From NCBI GenBank assembly GCA_016717205.1, contig JADKGC010000002.1:992001-1056000 (forward strand): DNA of 64,000 nt. Reading direction: 5' to 3'. The notes below the pieces were generated by a model that had not been told where the DNA came from, did not search any database, and worked only from the letters and a program-made list of their open reading frames with translations. This DNA is from Candidatus Flexifilum breve (GTDB lineage: Bacteria > Chloroflexota > Anaerolineae > Aggregatilineales > Phototrophicaceae). Position numbers and translations under genes: made by a program. This document shows positions 39,806-47,154 of this stretch, in pieces (within the stretch, counting starts at the first letter, position 1; every line of letters starts with the position of its first letter).

Positions 39806-41047
39806 ATGGCTGCTTTTGCAAGTGACTCCGGGTTTTCCCGTGACCGTGCGTATACCATCCGCGTGTGGGCGACACGCATCGTGATCTATTCGCTGCTGAT
39901 CGTCGTGGCGTTCTTCATGCTGTTCCCGTTCATCTACATGGTGACGACCTCGCTCAAGACTGCCAATGATGTGTTCCACAGCCCGCCGCGCCTGTTCCCG
40001 TACTCGCCGGTGACCACGGTGTACAACAATGAAGTTGTGCCCCTGTACAACATCGGCGGCAAGGCGCTCGTGCTGGCGGAAGAAGGCATCCGCTTCGATT
40101 TCTTCACCACCGCCGACCGCATCAACACCGAAGCGGCGCGCCAGAGCGAAATCCTCGTGCAGCTTCCCGCCGACACGGCGACGGCAACGGGCGCAACGGT
40201 CACGGTGGGCGACGACGATTACGAGGTCTACATGGTTACGCTGCCCGACGGCTCGACACAGGAACTGCTGCGCGCCTACAGCGGCGGTTTGGGGCGCTTC
40301 GTCGATCCGAACGACGCGAGTGTCGAAGCGTTCGCCAATGTGCGCACCGCCGAGCAAGCTGAGGTCGTGCAGTTCAACTGGGAGAACTACAACGCGGTGC
40401 TCACGCTCAACAACCTCAACCGCTCGCTGATCAACACGGCGGTCGTCACGCTGCTGGTGACCATCGGGCAAGTGATCACGTCGCTGCTGGGCGGGTACGC
40501 CTTTTCGCGCATGAACTTCCGCGGTAAAGATGCGGTCTTCCTCGTCTACCTCGGCACGATCATGATCCCGTTCGTCGTGCTCATCATCCCGCTCTATCAG
40601 TTGATGGTGATGATCGGCTGGCAGGATCGCTTGGCGTCGCTCATCCTCCCGTGGATTTTCACAGCGTACGGCACGTTCCTCATGCGCCAGTTCTTCATCA
40701 CGATCCCCAAGGATCTCGAAGAAGCCGCGCTGCTCGATGGCTTGAGCCGCCTCGGCATTCTGCTGCGCGTGTTCGTGCCGCTCAGCGGCGCGGCGATTGC
40801 CACGCAGGCGATCATCACGTTTCTGTATGCGTGGAACAGCTTCATCTGGCCGCTGATCATCATCGGCGACAGCCCGATTGAGAATCATGTGGTCACGCTG
40901 TCGCTCAATACGCTCAAGAATGCCGCCGCCAGCGAGCCGAATCTCGTGCTGACGGGCGCGGCCGTCGTGATTCTGCCGCCGCTGATCCTGTTCATCTTGG
41001 CGCAGCGCTACTTCGTAGAGGGCATCGCCAACACGGGCATGAAGTAG
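39806..41047 (+). CDS. Sugar ABC transporter permease (MalG-like) with enlarged first external loop
   Basis: 413 residues against about 280 for the family. Span 1 (about 23-48, IVIYSLLIVVAFFMLFPFIYMV) is followed by the family TTSLKTANDVFHSPPRLFPYSP. Then an insertion of about 120 polar residues (about 75-195, including LVQLPADTATATGATVTVGDDDYEVYMVTLPDG, beta-rich) occurs before WENYNAVLTLNNLNRSLINTAVV, where the normal protein resumes. The EAA loop is LEEAALLDGLSRLGILLRVFVPLSG. It forms the heterodimeric channel with the preceding permease. Confidence 0.93.
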   Translation: MAAFASDSGFSRDRAYTIRVWATRIVIYSLLIVVAFFMLFPFIYMVTTSLKTANDVFHSPPRLFPYSPVTTVYNNEVVPLYNIGGKALVLAEEGIRFDFFTTADRINTEAARQSEILVQLPADTATATGATVTVGDDDYEVYMVTLPDGSTQELLRAYSGGLGRFVDPNDASVEAFANVRTAEQAEVVQFNWENYNAVLTLNNLNRSLINTAVVTLLVTIGQVITSLLGGYAFSRMNFRGKDAVFLVYLGTIMIPFVVLIIPLYQLMVMIGWQDRLASLILPWIFTAYGTFLMRQFFITIPKDLEEAALLDGLSRLGILLRVFVPLSGAAIATQAIITFLYAWNSFIWPLIIIGDSPIENHVVTLSLNTLKNAAASEPNLVLTGAAVVILPPLILFILAQRYFVEGIANTGMK

Positions 41048-41057
41048 GGTGTTGTGG

Positions 41058-41186
41058 CTCCTAAAATAGGGCTTCGAAAGAAATCCACGACTAGATGTAG
41101 GGGCGCACCTGCGTGTGCGCCCGAATACGGGGCAGACACATAGGTCTGCCCCCTACACATGAACTTTCGGAAAGCTATTTTAGGAG
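41058..41186. repeat. GTAGGGGC element nested in a 12-base terminal inverted repeat
   Basis: Outer arms CTCCTAAAATAG (41058-41069) and CTATTTTAGGAG (41175-41186) are exact inverse copies. Inside, 41098-41156 runs from GTAGGGGCGCAC to GCCCCCTAC with two palindromes. The 129-base unit resembles a small non-autonomous element carrying a GTAGGG repeat. Confidence 0.7.
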
Positions 41187-41224
41187 TGCGGACAAGCTGG
41201 TGTGCGTTCGCTTGTTACGGTGAA

Positions 41225-41253
41225 TCAAAAAACGGGATCATTCGATCCCGTTT
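41225..41253 (-). terminator. Rho-independent terminator of rpsD
   Basis: Stem AACGGGATC / GATCCCGTT with a 4-base loop and a T-run on the minus strand (TTTTTTGATTC), 24 bases past the rpsD stop. Confidence 0.85.
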
Positions 41254-41276
41254 TAAGGTCTGAATTCGCTGTGGTA

Positions 41277-41903
41277 TTACGTCAAACGCGTGTAGTATTC
41301 GACGATCAGCTGTTCGCGCACGGGCACGGGAATGTCGGTGCGTTCCGGCAGGTTGAGCAGGGTCGCGCTGAACGCGGCCTTGTTGACCGTCAGATACGGC
41401 AGGTTGTTGGCGACGCTTTCCATCGCTTCGAGCACATGCACGTTGGTGCGCATGTTTTCCTTGACGCTGATGACCATGCCCGGGTTCATCTGGAACGACG
41501 GGAGGTCGACGCGCTTGCCATCGACGAGGATGTGACCGTGCTTGACGATCTGCCGCGCCGCCCAAATGGTCGCCGCGAAACCCGCGCGATAGACGAGGTT
41601 GTCCAGGCGGCGTTCGAGCAGGCGGAGCAGGTTTTCACCGGTGTTGCCCGACTGACGACGCGCGCGCAGGAAGTAGCGACGCATCTGCGCTTCGCGCACA
41701 TTGAAAATGAAGGCCAGCTTCTGCTTTTCGTTGAGCTGCATGCCAAAGTCGCTGCGGCGACCGGAACGGAACTGCTTTTCCTTGCCATGATCGCCCGGCG
41801 GGAAACCGCGCTTCTCAACGATTTTCTGATACTTCGTGCGGGGCACCAGGACTTCCCCGAAACGACGTTGAACTCGTGCTTTTGGTCCGTGATAAGACGC
41901 CAT
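41277..41903 (-). CDS. rpsD: 30S ribosomal protein S4
   Basis: 208 residues, standard. It binds 16S rRNA early in 30S assembly. Begins ASYHGPKARVQRRFGEVL, has the KRGFPPGDHGKEKQFRSGRRSDFGMQLNEKQKLAFIFNV block, then the S4 RNA-binding domain ERRLDNLVYRAGFAATIWAARQIVKHGHILVDGKRVDLPSFQMNPG. No Cys residues, so it is the zinc-free (C-minus) form. ATG chosen with GAGGAC upstream. The gene stands alone, apart from the alpha operon, behind rsmI, with a terminator-like hairpin in its leader that may serve regulation. Confidence 0.98.
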   Translation of the reverse strand: MASYHGPKARVQRRFGEVLVPRTKYQKIVEKRGFPPGDHGKEKQFRSGRRSDFGMQLNEKQKLAFIFNVREAQMRRYFLRARRQSGNTGENLLRLLERRLDNLVYRAGFAATIWAARQIVKHGHILVDGKRVDLPSFQMNPGMVISVKENMRTNVHVLEAMESVANNLPYLTVNKAAFSATLLNLPERTDIPVPVREQLIVEYYTRLT

Positions 41904-41915
41904 TAAAGTCCTCGT

Positions 41916-41939
41916 AAAAAATAGGCGTGCAGACACGCC
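41916..41939 (-). terminator. Terminator-like hairpin in the rpsD leader
   Basis: On the minus strand: GGCGTG, loop TCTG, CACGCC, then TATTTTTT, ending just before the GAGGAC ribosome-binding site of rpsD. A TACAAT -10 candidate (41960-41965) lies upstream, so the hairpin would be in the rpsD 5' leader. It may be an attenuator, or merely the end of rsmI. Confidence 0.6.
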
Positions 41940-41990
41940 CACAGACGGAATTGCTTCGTATTGTAACGATTTTGGGTAAGAAAACTAGGG

Positions 41991-42809
41991 TCAGTTGTCC
42001 AGCCCGAGCGCGTAAACGGATCGCCTGTCCCAGCCAGACTCCGCTGCGACCGCCTTCGCGGCCACTTTAAGTGGTTCCCCTGCGGCGCGGCGGACTTCTA
42101 ACGCCGCGCGCACGCGGTCTTCGTCCCACGTTTCGATCACCCTGGGCGGCGCGCCCCCGACGATGATGACGATCTCGCCGCGCGGCGGCTGCGCCCGGTA
42201 ATGCGCCGCGATCACGCTGAGAAGGCCGCGCTGAAACTCCTCGTGCAGCTTGGTGATCTCGCGCGCGACGCACGCCGGGCGGTCGCCGAGCGCTTGTGCC
42301 AGCGCTTCGAGCGCCTCGACCAAACGATTCGGGCTTTCGTAGAGGATGAGCGTGCGCGGTTCGTCCACGAACGGGGCGAGGAAATCCGCCCGCGCTTTGT
42401 CTTTCTTGGGCAGAAAGCCGAGATAGATGAAGCCATCGGTCGGCAGACCCGAGGCCACCAGCGCCGTGATCGCCGCGCTCGCCCCCGGCAGCGGCTCGAT
42501 CTTCACGCCGCGCGCCACCGCCTCCCGGATCAGCTCATAGCCGGGGTCATTGATGCCCGGCGTTCCCGCATCGGAGACGAGCGCGACATCCCCTTCCGTC
42601 AGTGCGGCGAAGATGGCATCCAGCTTGGTCAGCTTGTTGTGCTCGTGATAGCTGGTCAGCGGCGTGTCGATCTCGAAGTGCTTGAGCAGAAAGCGCGTGG
42701 TGCGCGTATCTTCGGCGGCGATCAGCTTGACGGACTTGAGCACGCGCAGCGCCCGCAGGGTGATGTCTTCGAGATTGCCTATCGGCGTCGGGACAATATA
42801 GAGAGTCAT
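41991..42809 (-). CDS. rsmI: 16S rRNA (cytidine-1402-2'-O)-methyltransferase
   Basis: 272 residues, SAM-dependent tetrapyrrole-methylase fold. Hallmarks: TLYIVPTPIGNLEDITLRALRVLKSV, LIAAEDTRTTRFLLKHF, VALVSDAGTPGINDPGYELI, VKIEPLPGASAAITALVASGLPTDGFIYLGFLP, and the C-terminal REITKLHEEFQRGLLS. It methylates the ribose of C1402 in the decoding centre with RsmH. It lies just upstream of rpsD on the same strand, a plausible ribosome-related unit. The start is next to a GTTCACAGT repeat. Confidence 0.97.
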   Translation of the reverse strand: MTLYIVPTPIGNLEDITLRALRVLKSVKLIAAEDTRTTRFLLKHFEIDTPLTSYHEHNKLTKLDAIFAALTEGDVALVSDAGTPGINDPGYELIREAVARGVKIEPLPGASAAITALVASGLPTDGFIYLGFLPKKDKARADFLAPFVDEPRTLILYESPNRLVEALEALAQALGDRPACVAREITKLHEEFQRGLLSVIAAHYRAQPPRGEIVIIVGGAPPRVIETWDEDRVRAALEVRRAAGEPLKVAAKAVAAESGWDRRSVYALGLDN

Positions 42810-42907
42810 CAGTTCACAGTGGCCAGTTGACAGTCACCGAATTGTAGCGGAAATAAAAACAGTTCACAGCCATTTTTAACTGTGAACTGTTCACTGTTGA
42901 CTGTCAG
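42810..42907. repeat. CAGTTCACAGT/ACTGTGAACTG repeat copy
   Basis: Left arm CAGTTCACAGTGGCCAGTTGACAGTCA, right arm TTAACTGTGAACTGTTCACTGTTGACTG, with AGCGGAAATAAAAA between. Fills the gap between ferredoxin stop and rsmI start. Confidence 0.85.
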
Positions 42908-42914
42908 CGATGAA

Positions 42915-43262
42915 TTACAGCGCGTCGTAGCCGGGGCCGCTCGCGAAGAAGTCGTAGTTGGGCTGAATATCGCCGGTCAGGTCGAAGACTTCGCCGCCCG
43001 CGTATTCAACTTCGGCCTTGGTGTCGAACGGAATACGCTTCTGGCCCGCGGCCATCGTGTAAGCGGTCGGCACTTCTTCCTGAATGAAGATCGCTTCGTA
43101 CGGGCATTCCGGAATGCACGCGCCGCAGTCGATGCAGGTGTCGGGGTCAATGAAGTACCAGGGCCATTCGGCTTCGGGCTGGCCAGCGACGATGCATTCC
43201 ACCGGGCAAACGAGCTGACAAGCGCCATCGCGCAGGCACAGGCTGGTGATAATATGGGTCAT
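42915..43262 (-). CDS. Two-cluster ferredoxin (FdxA-like)
   Basis: 115 residues. First Cys set: Cys9, Cys15, Cys19 and Cys23 in LCLRDGACQLVCPVECI, where Asp12 sits in the place of the second cysteine of a regular [4Fe-4S] motif. Second set: C43-x2-C46-x2-C49-x3-C53 in CIDCGACIPECP. This is the layout of 7Fe-type ferredoxins with one [3Fe-4S]-like and one [4Fe-4S] cluster. A 55-residue tail (PFDTKAEVEYAGGEVFDLTGDIQPNYDFF) follows. It is a soluble electron carrier; a Crp/Fnr-type regulator gene lies 150 bases upstream in the same direction. It could serve the P450 at 33.8 kb, but nothing in the sequence shows this. Confidence 0.9.
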   Translation of the reverse strand: MTHIITSLCLRDGACQLVCPVECIVAGQPEAEWPWYFIDPDTCIDCGACIPECPYEAIFIQEEVPTAYTMAAGQKRIPFDTKAEVEYAGGEVFDLTGDIQPNYDFFASGPGYDAL

Positions 43263-43415
43263 GGAAAAACTTCCTCACTATGTCGAATTTAACGATGTAG
43301 CCGACACTATACTCCGCTTTAACCGCCGAATCTGTAACTTTTGTTGGATTTGAAAATGAGATTTAACGAAGTGTATTCGTGAAATTACGCACCGATAGAA
43401 TTAGTTTAACGTCGG

Positions 43416-44147
43416 TTAAATTTCGACGATGCCGATGCCGGGGATTTCGTTGGTTTCGGCGAGATGCGCCAGCCCCGCGCGATCCACAATGTAGACCGTG
43501 CGCCCCACTTTTTTGAGCAGGCCCGCGTTCACCAGACTACGCAGTGCCCGCCCGACGACTTCGCGCGTGGTGCCGAGGATCGAGGCGAGGTCTTCCTGTG
43601 TGAGTGAGGATGGCGTCTCGGCGATCTGATCGCCGTACATGGTTTCGTGCAGGTAGAGTTTGGCGAGGCGAGAAGGAATGGTGCGGAACGTCATGTCTTC
43701 GAGGCGTTCCAGATACTCGCGGTTGAGATGCGCCAGCGCCGCGACGGCCTTGTTCAGCAACACCGGGTCAGACGCCATCCATGTACGCAGCGCGGCGTGC
43801 GGAACCACGCGCACCTCGACATCGGTGACCGCCGCCGCATTGAACGGGTTCGCGCCGCCGTCGACCGCCGCCACCTCGTTGAACATTGATGGGGGGCGCA
43901 GCAGGCTCAGCGTGTGCAGGCGGCCTTCGGCGTTCAGGCGGTAGATGCGCACCAACCCGTTGAGCACGACGTGCAAACCGGAACACGTTTCCCCTTCCGC
44001 CAGGATGACCGCGCCTTTCTGGTAGAGGTGGCGATGCGCGCACGCGTCGATCCGCGCGAGGGAATCGGCGTCCATTTCCGCGAACAGCGGGATCATCGTC
44101 CAACTGAACGCCGGATTGGTCGTGAGGGGGGATTTGCGAGTAGACAT
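43416..44147 (-). CDS. Crp/Fnr-family transcriptional regulator
   Basis: 243 residues. N-terminal cyclic-nucleotide-binding-like beta roll (about 20-135: LYQKGAVILAEGETCSGLHVVLNGLVRIYRLNAEGRLHTLSLLRPPSMFNEVAAVDG), dimer helix (about 140-165), and a C-terminal winged helix with LTQEDLASILGTTREVVGRALRSLVNAGLLKKVGRTVYIVD. It lacks the N-terminal Cys cluster of Fnr, and the phosphate-binding cassette does not have the RAAT motif of cAMP-binding Crp, so the ligand is unknown. It precedes a ferredoxin gene, so redox control is a reasonable guess. Confidence 0.93.
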   Translation of the reverse strand: MSTRKSPLTTNPAFSWTMIPLFAEMDADSLARIDACAHRHLYQKGAVILAEGETCSGLHVVLNGLVRIYRLNAEGRLHTLSLLRPPSMFNEVAAVDGGANPFNAAAVTDVEVRVVPHAALRTWMASDPVLLNKAVAALAHLNREYLERLEDMTFRTIPSRLAKLYLHETMYGDQIAETPSSLTQEDLASILGTTREVVGRALRSLVNAGLLKKVGRTVYIVDRAGLAHLAETNEIPGIGIVEI

Positions 44148-44324
44148 GAATCAATTGGAACACAAAACGCACAGGGGATCAATTGTGATTTAGGAGACTT
44201 TCAGACAGGGGGTATGGTTGAGTTAGCAAATGACGCCTGGGCAGACCTTAACCACAAAGCGGGGTGGGTGACGTTGCAAACGGTGCGAAAAGAATCAGTG
44301 AAACCCTTTGAAACGTGAACGAGC

Positions 44325-44831
44325 TTAAGCAGCGAGTTGTCTTTCTCCACAGTAAGGACAGCAGTACTCCAATCGTTTCCCTTGCCGGTCATACTTGGCC
44401 TTTTTGCGATCTTTCTTGAAAGCAGCGGAGTTTTTATAGACCGTAATGACGCATTCACCACAGGGACAGAGTACGACCGTCACGTCGCTCAAGCGCCAAT
44501 AGCTGCGCGCGAGCGACTCGTCCGACGGAAAATGATCCCGCCGCATCTGGCAAAAAATCACTCCAGCGTTATGTAAACGATAGCCATACCGGCAGATGAA
44601 GGTAATCTCATCTGCCGAAAAATGTCGACTAGCGGCACGGTCAGTGGCATGCAGACTCATGATCAAGGTCTGTAGCTCCCTTTCGTTACCCGTCGCCCAC
44701 CCCGGTTTGTTGTTAAAGAGCACTAAGTCGCCCGCATAACAGGCGCTTATGATGGCTAATTCTATGAGATTCCAGCGCCAAAATTGCACCGCGGATCCGA
44801 ATTTCTTGTGAAAATTTCTGGTTCTGTCCAT
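44325..44831 (-). CDS. Hypothetical protein with C-terminal zinc ribbon
   Basis: 168 residues, soluble. The N-terminal half is helical with several aromatic residues (VQFWRWNLIELAIISACYAGD). The C-terminal third has LCPCGECVITVYKNSAAFKKDRKKAKYDRQGKRLEYCCPYCGE, two C-x2-C knuckles about 30 residues apart with a basic stretch between, typical of a nucleic-acid-binding zinc ribbon. No known family recognised; no transposase catalytic triad found. Base composition is lower in GC than the flanks. It is divergent from the flippase gene with 48 bases between starts. Confidence 0.6.
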   Translation of the reverse strand: MDRTRNFHKKFGSAVQFWRWNLIELAIISACYAGDLVLFNNKPGWATGNERELQTLIMSLHATDRAASRHFSADEITFICRYGYRLHNAGVIFCQMRRDHFPSDESLARSYWRLSDVTVVLCPCGECVITVYKNSAAFKKDRKKAKYDRQGKRLEYCCPYCGERQLAA

Positions 44832-44867
44832 GTGTGCCCGGGACTACCCATCCCGCGCGCGCCTCGT

Positions 44868-44873
44868 TACAAT
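44868..44873 (+). promoter_or_regulatory. -10 box of a probably leaderless flippase mRNA
   Basis: TACAAT followed by 6 bases and then the ATG of the flippase gene; no ribosome-binding site is seen in between. No clear -35. Confidence 0.4.
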
Positions 44874-44879
44874 GGGCAT

Positions 44880-46304
44880 ATGCTCTGGAAAGGTAGCCAT
44901 TTGATCGCTCGTGCCCGTGCCCTGCTCGCCCGTCGGTTCATTCAAGATACGCTGATCCTGCAGGCGGGTAAAATTGGCAGCGTGATCCTCAGCCTGATCT
45001 CGTCGCTGCTGGTGTGGCGGCTGATGGGCGCGCACGATTTCGGCATCTACGGGTGGGCGCAGACCTTCCTCGGCCTGTGGCTGGCGCTCGACCTGACCGG
45101 GATTGGCCCGAGCACCGGGACGCGCCTCGCCATGGCGATTGGCGCGCGCGACGACCGCGAAATCCTCAATTTGATGGCTTTCTACATGCAGGTGACGCTG
45201 ACGTTCACGCTCGGCCTCGTCACGCTGATTCTGCTGCTCAGCCCGATGATCACCGACGCGTGGTATGGCGACCGGCACATTGGCGAACTGGCGGGGCTGC
45301 TCTCGCTCGGCTTGATCGCCGACGATTTCTATATGCTGGTGACGACTTCCCTGCAAGCGCGCCGCTCCATGAAAACGCTCGCCCTCATGCAGAATGCTAA
45401 CCAGTTCGTGCTGACCACGTGCTTGATCGCCGCCGTGCTCATCAGCCCGACGCCCGAAGCGCTGGTGATCGGGCGGCTCGTCTACTCGTATTCGACGCTG
45501 CTCATGGCGCTGATCGTGTATCACCGCACGCGCACGCGGGGCGATCTGCCGTTTCCGCCGCTCGTCACCGTGATGAAGCGGACGCGCACGCTGTCCCCGC
45601 GCCCGTACTGGAAGTTCGGCGTGGCGAATGCGCTGGACAAGAATGTCACGGCGCTGTTCTCGCAAATCCCCATGCAGATCGTCGGCGTGGTCGGCGGGGC
45701 GTCGGCGGTCGGCTATTTGACGCTGGCAAGCGCGGGCATCGCGCAGGCGAGCGTGCTGTCGTCGGCGGTCTTCGACAACATGCAGGCGGTCGTGCCGCAA
45801 ATGGTCGGGCGCGGCGATTATGTCGGCCTACGCCGCAACTTCCTGCGCGTGCTGATCGCGCTGATCGTGCTGGCGGTCGTGTTTTACGGCGTGGTCGCCG
45901 TCACCGCGCCGATCTTCATCCCGCCGCTGCTCGGCGCGGAATGGATTCCGGCGATTGCGCCGCTCCTCGTGCTGTGCGTGTACGGCGTGATCACGGGCTT
46001 CGGCGGCGTGTTCGGCTCGCTGTACCGCTCGTTCAATCTCGTGTGGAAAATTGTCGCTGCCAAAGTCGTCACGCTGGCGATCATGCTGCCGCTCGGGGCG
46101 GTGCTGCTGCTCACGGGCACACAGACCGCGCTGCGCCCCTACGGTGAGATCGCCGCGCAGGTCATCCCGGCGCAGTATCTGGTCAGCGATGCGGCGGCGA
46201 CGGGCGGCGCGCTGACCATCGTCGGCATCTACGCGCTGTCTGTCACCCTGACCGCCATCATCACTTTGCCTGTGTTAGAGAAGAAAGCCCATGAGAACGC
46301 TTAA
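44880..46304 (+). CDS. Polysaccharide flippase (Wzx/MATE-like)
   Basis: 474 residues with about twelve to fourteen spans, from LILQAGKIGSVILSLISSLLVWRLMGAHDFGIYGWAQTF to the C-terminal IVGIYALSVTLTAIITLPVL. The amphipathic start, the early GxxxF/YGxxA pattern after span 1 and the mid-protein YWKFGVANALDKNVTALFSQIPMQIVGVVGG fit the oligosaccharidyl-lipid flippase family that moves undecaprenyl-linked sugar units across the membrane. ATG chosen because TACAAT sits just before it; the longer frame runs across the divergent promoter. The 3' end overlaps the methyltransferase by 14 bases. Confidence 0.88.
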   Translation: MLWKGSHLIARARALLARRFIQDTLILQAGKIGSVILSLISSLLVWRLMGAHDFGIYGWAQTFLGLWLALDLTGIGPSTGTRLAMAIGARDDREILNLMAFYMQVTLTFTLGLVTLILLLSPMITDAWYGDRHIGELAGLLSLGLIADDFYMLVTTSLQARRSMKTLALMQNANQFVLTTCLIAAVLISPTPEALVIGRLVYSYSTLLMALIVYHRTRTRGDLPFPPLVTVMKRTRTLSPRPYWKFGVANALDKNVTALFSQIPMQIVGVVGGASAVGYLTLASAGIAQASVLSSAVFDNMQAVVPQMVGRGDYVGLRRNFLRVLIALIVLAVVFYGVVAVTAPIFIPPLLGAEWIPAIAPLLVLCVYGVITGFGGVFGSLYRSFNLVWKIVAAKVVTLAIMLPLGAVLLLTGTQTALRPYGEIAAQVIPAQYLVSDAAATGGALTIVGIYALSVTLTAIITLPVLEKKAHENA

Positions 46305-47064
46305 AGACGCGCTGCTGCGCTCCCCCCTCCGCCTGATCTACGTGTGGTTTGCCAACCGCTACCGCGAAATCCGCCGCCTGTTCCTCTACCCGGATACCGC
46401 TCATGTCGGCATGACCGACTACGACGCCTACTGGGATTCCAAGTTTGAGGACAAGGCGGGGCACATGGGCGTCTGGCGGCTCAAGCGGGCGCAGGTCTTC
46501 GCGCAGATTGTCACCAAAGGTGACTCGGTGCTCGACCTCGGCGTGGGCGATGGGGCGCTGCTTAAGTACCTGATCGACGAGCGCGGCATCGACGGCTATG
46601 GGCTGGATGTTGCGCCGAAAGCGGTCGAGTTCTGCCAATCGCAGGGCTTGAAGGTCGAATTGGCCGACGTAAACCGCCCGATTGGCGATGCGGTCGCCGC
46701 CTACTTCCCCGGCGTGACGCAGTTCGACTATATCATCCTCTCGGAGATCATTGAACATTTGCCTGACCCCGAAAGCCTGCTCAACGCGCTGCGCCCGGTC
46801 GCCCGCAAGGGGATCATCGTGTCGATTCCGAACACGGGCTACGTATATCACCGCCTCCGGCTGCTGTTGGGACGTTTCCCGCTTCAGTGGATCGTCACGC
46901 CCGGCGAACACCTGCGTTTCTGGACGCGCACGGACTTTCACTGGTGGGCGCGGCAGATGAAATTTCGGATTGCCCGGGAGTTTCCCTATGTTGGCGCGCC
47001 GGGGCTGAAAGAGGTGTGGCCGTCGCTGTTCGCCGCGGCTTTCGTCTACTGGTTGGTCGAATAA
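46291..47064 (+). CDS. MetW-like class I methyltransferase
   Basis: 257 residues. Motif I is VLDLGVGDGALLKYL (about 77-91), followed by GYGLDVAPKAVEFCQSQGLKVELADV and FDYIILSEIIEHLPDPESLLNALRPVARKGIIVSIPN, the arrangement of MetW/UbiG-like enzymes. The C-terminal GEHLRFWTRTDFHWWARQMKF segment is like that of MetW. The N-terminal helix (LRLIYVWFANRYREIRRLF) may lie at the membrane. Overlap with the flippase suggests coupled translation and a role in polysaccharide or lipid-linked-sugar decoration, rather than methionine synthesis (metX is absent). Confidence 0.85.
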   Translation: MRTLKDALLRSPLRLIYVWFANRYREIRRLFLYPDTAHVGMTDYDAYWDSKFEDKAGHMGVWRLKRAQVFAQIVTKGDSVLDLGVGDGALLKYLIDERGIDGYGLDVAPKAVEFCQSQGLKVELADVNRPIGDAVAAYFPGVTQFDYIILSEIIEHLPDPESLLNALRPVARKGIIVSIPNTGYVYHRLRLLLGRFPLQWIVTPGEHLRFWTRTDFHWWARQMKFRIAREFPYVGAPGLKEVWPSLFAAAFVYWLVE

Positions 47065-47104
47065 ACGAAGATTTAACACGATCGGAACTGTTTCGCATAT
47101 AAAA

Positions 47105-47131
47105 GCGTATATATAATTGAAAGATATACGC
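47105..47131. promoter_or_regulatory. Palindrome over the -10 region of the asparagine synthase gene
   Basis: Exact arms GCGTATAT and ATATACGC with an 11-base centre; TATAAT (47112-47117) begins at the inner edge of the left arm, 38 bases before the ATG. A repressor site overlapping the promoter is plausible. Confidence 0.45.
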
Positions 47132-47154
47132 CACCAGATTGTGATCCCCTCGGT

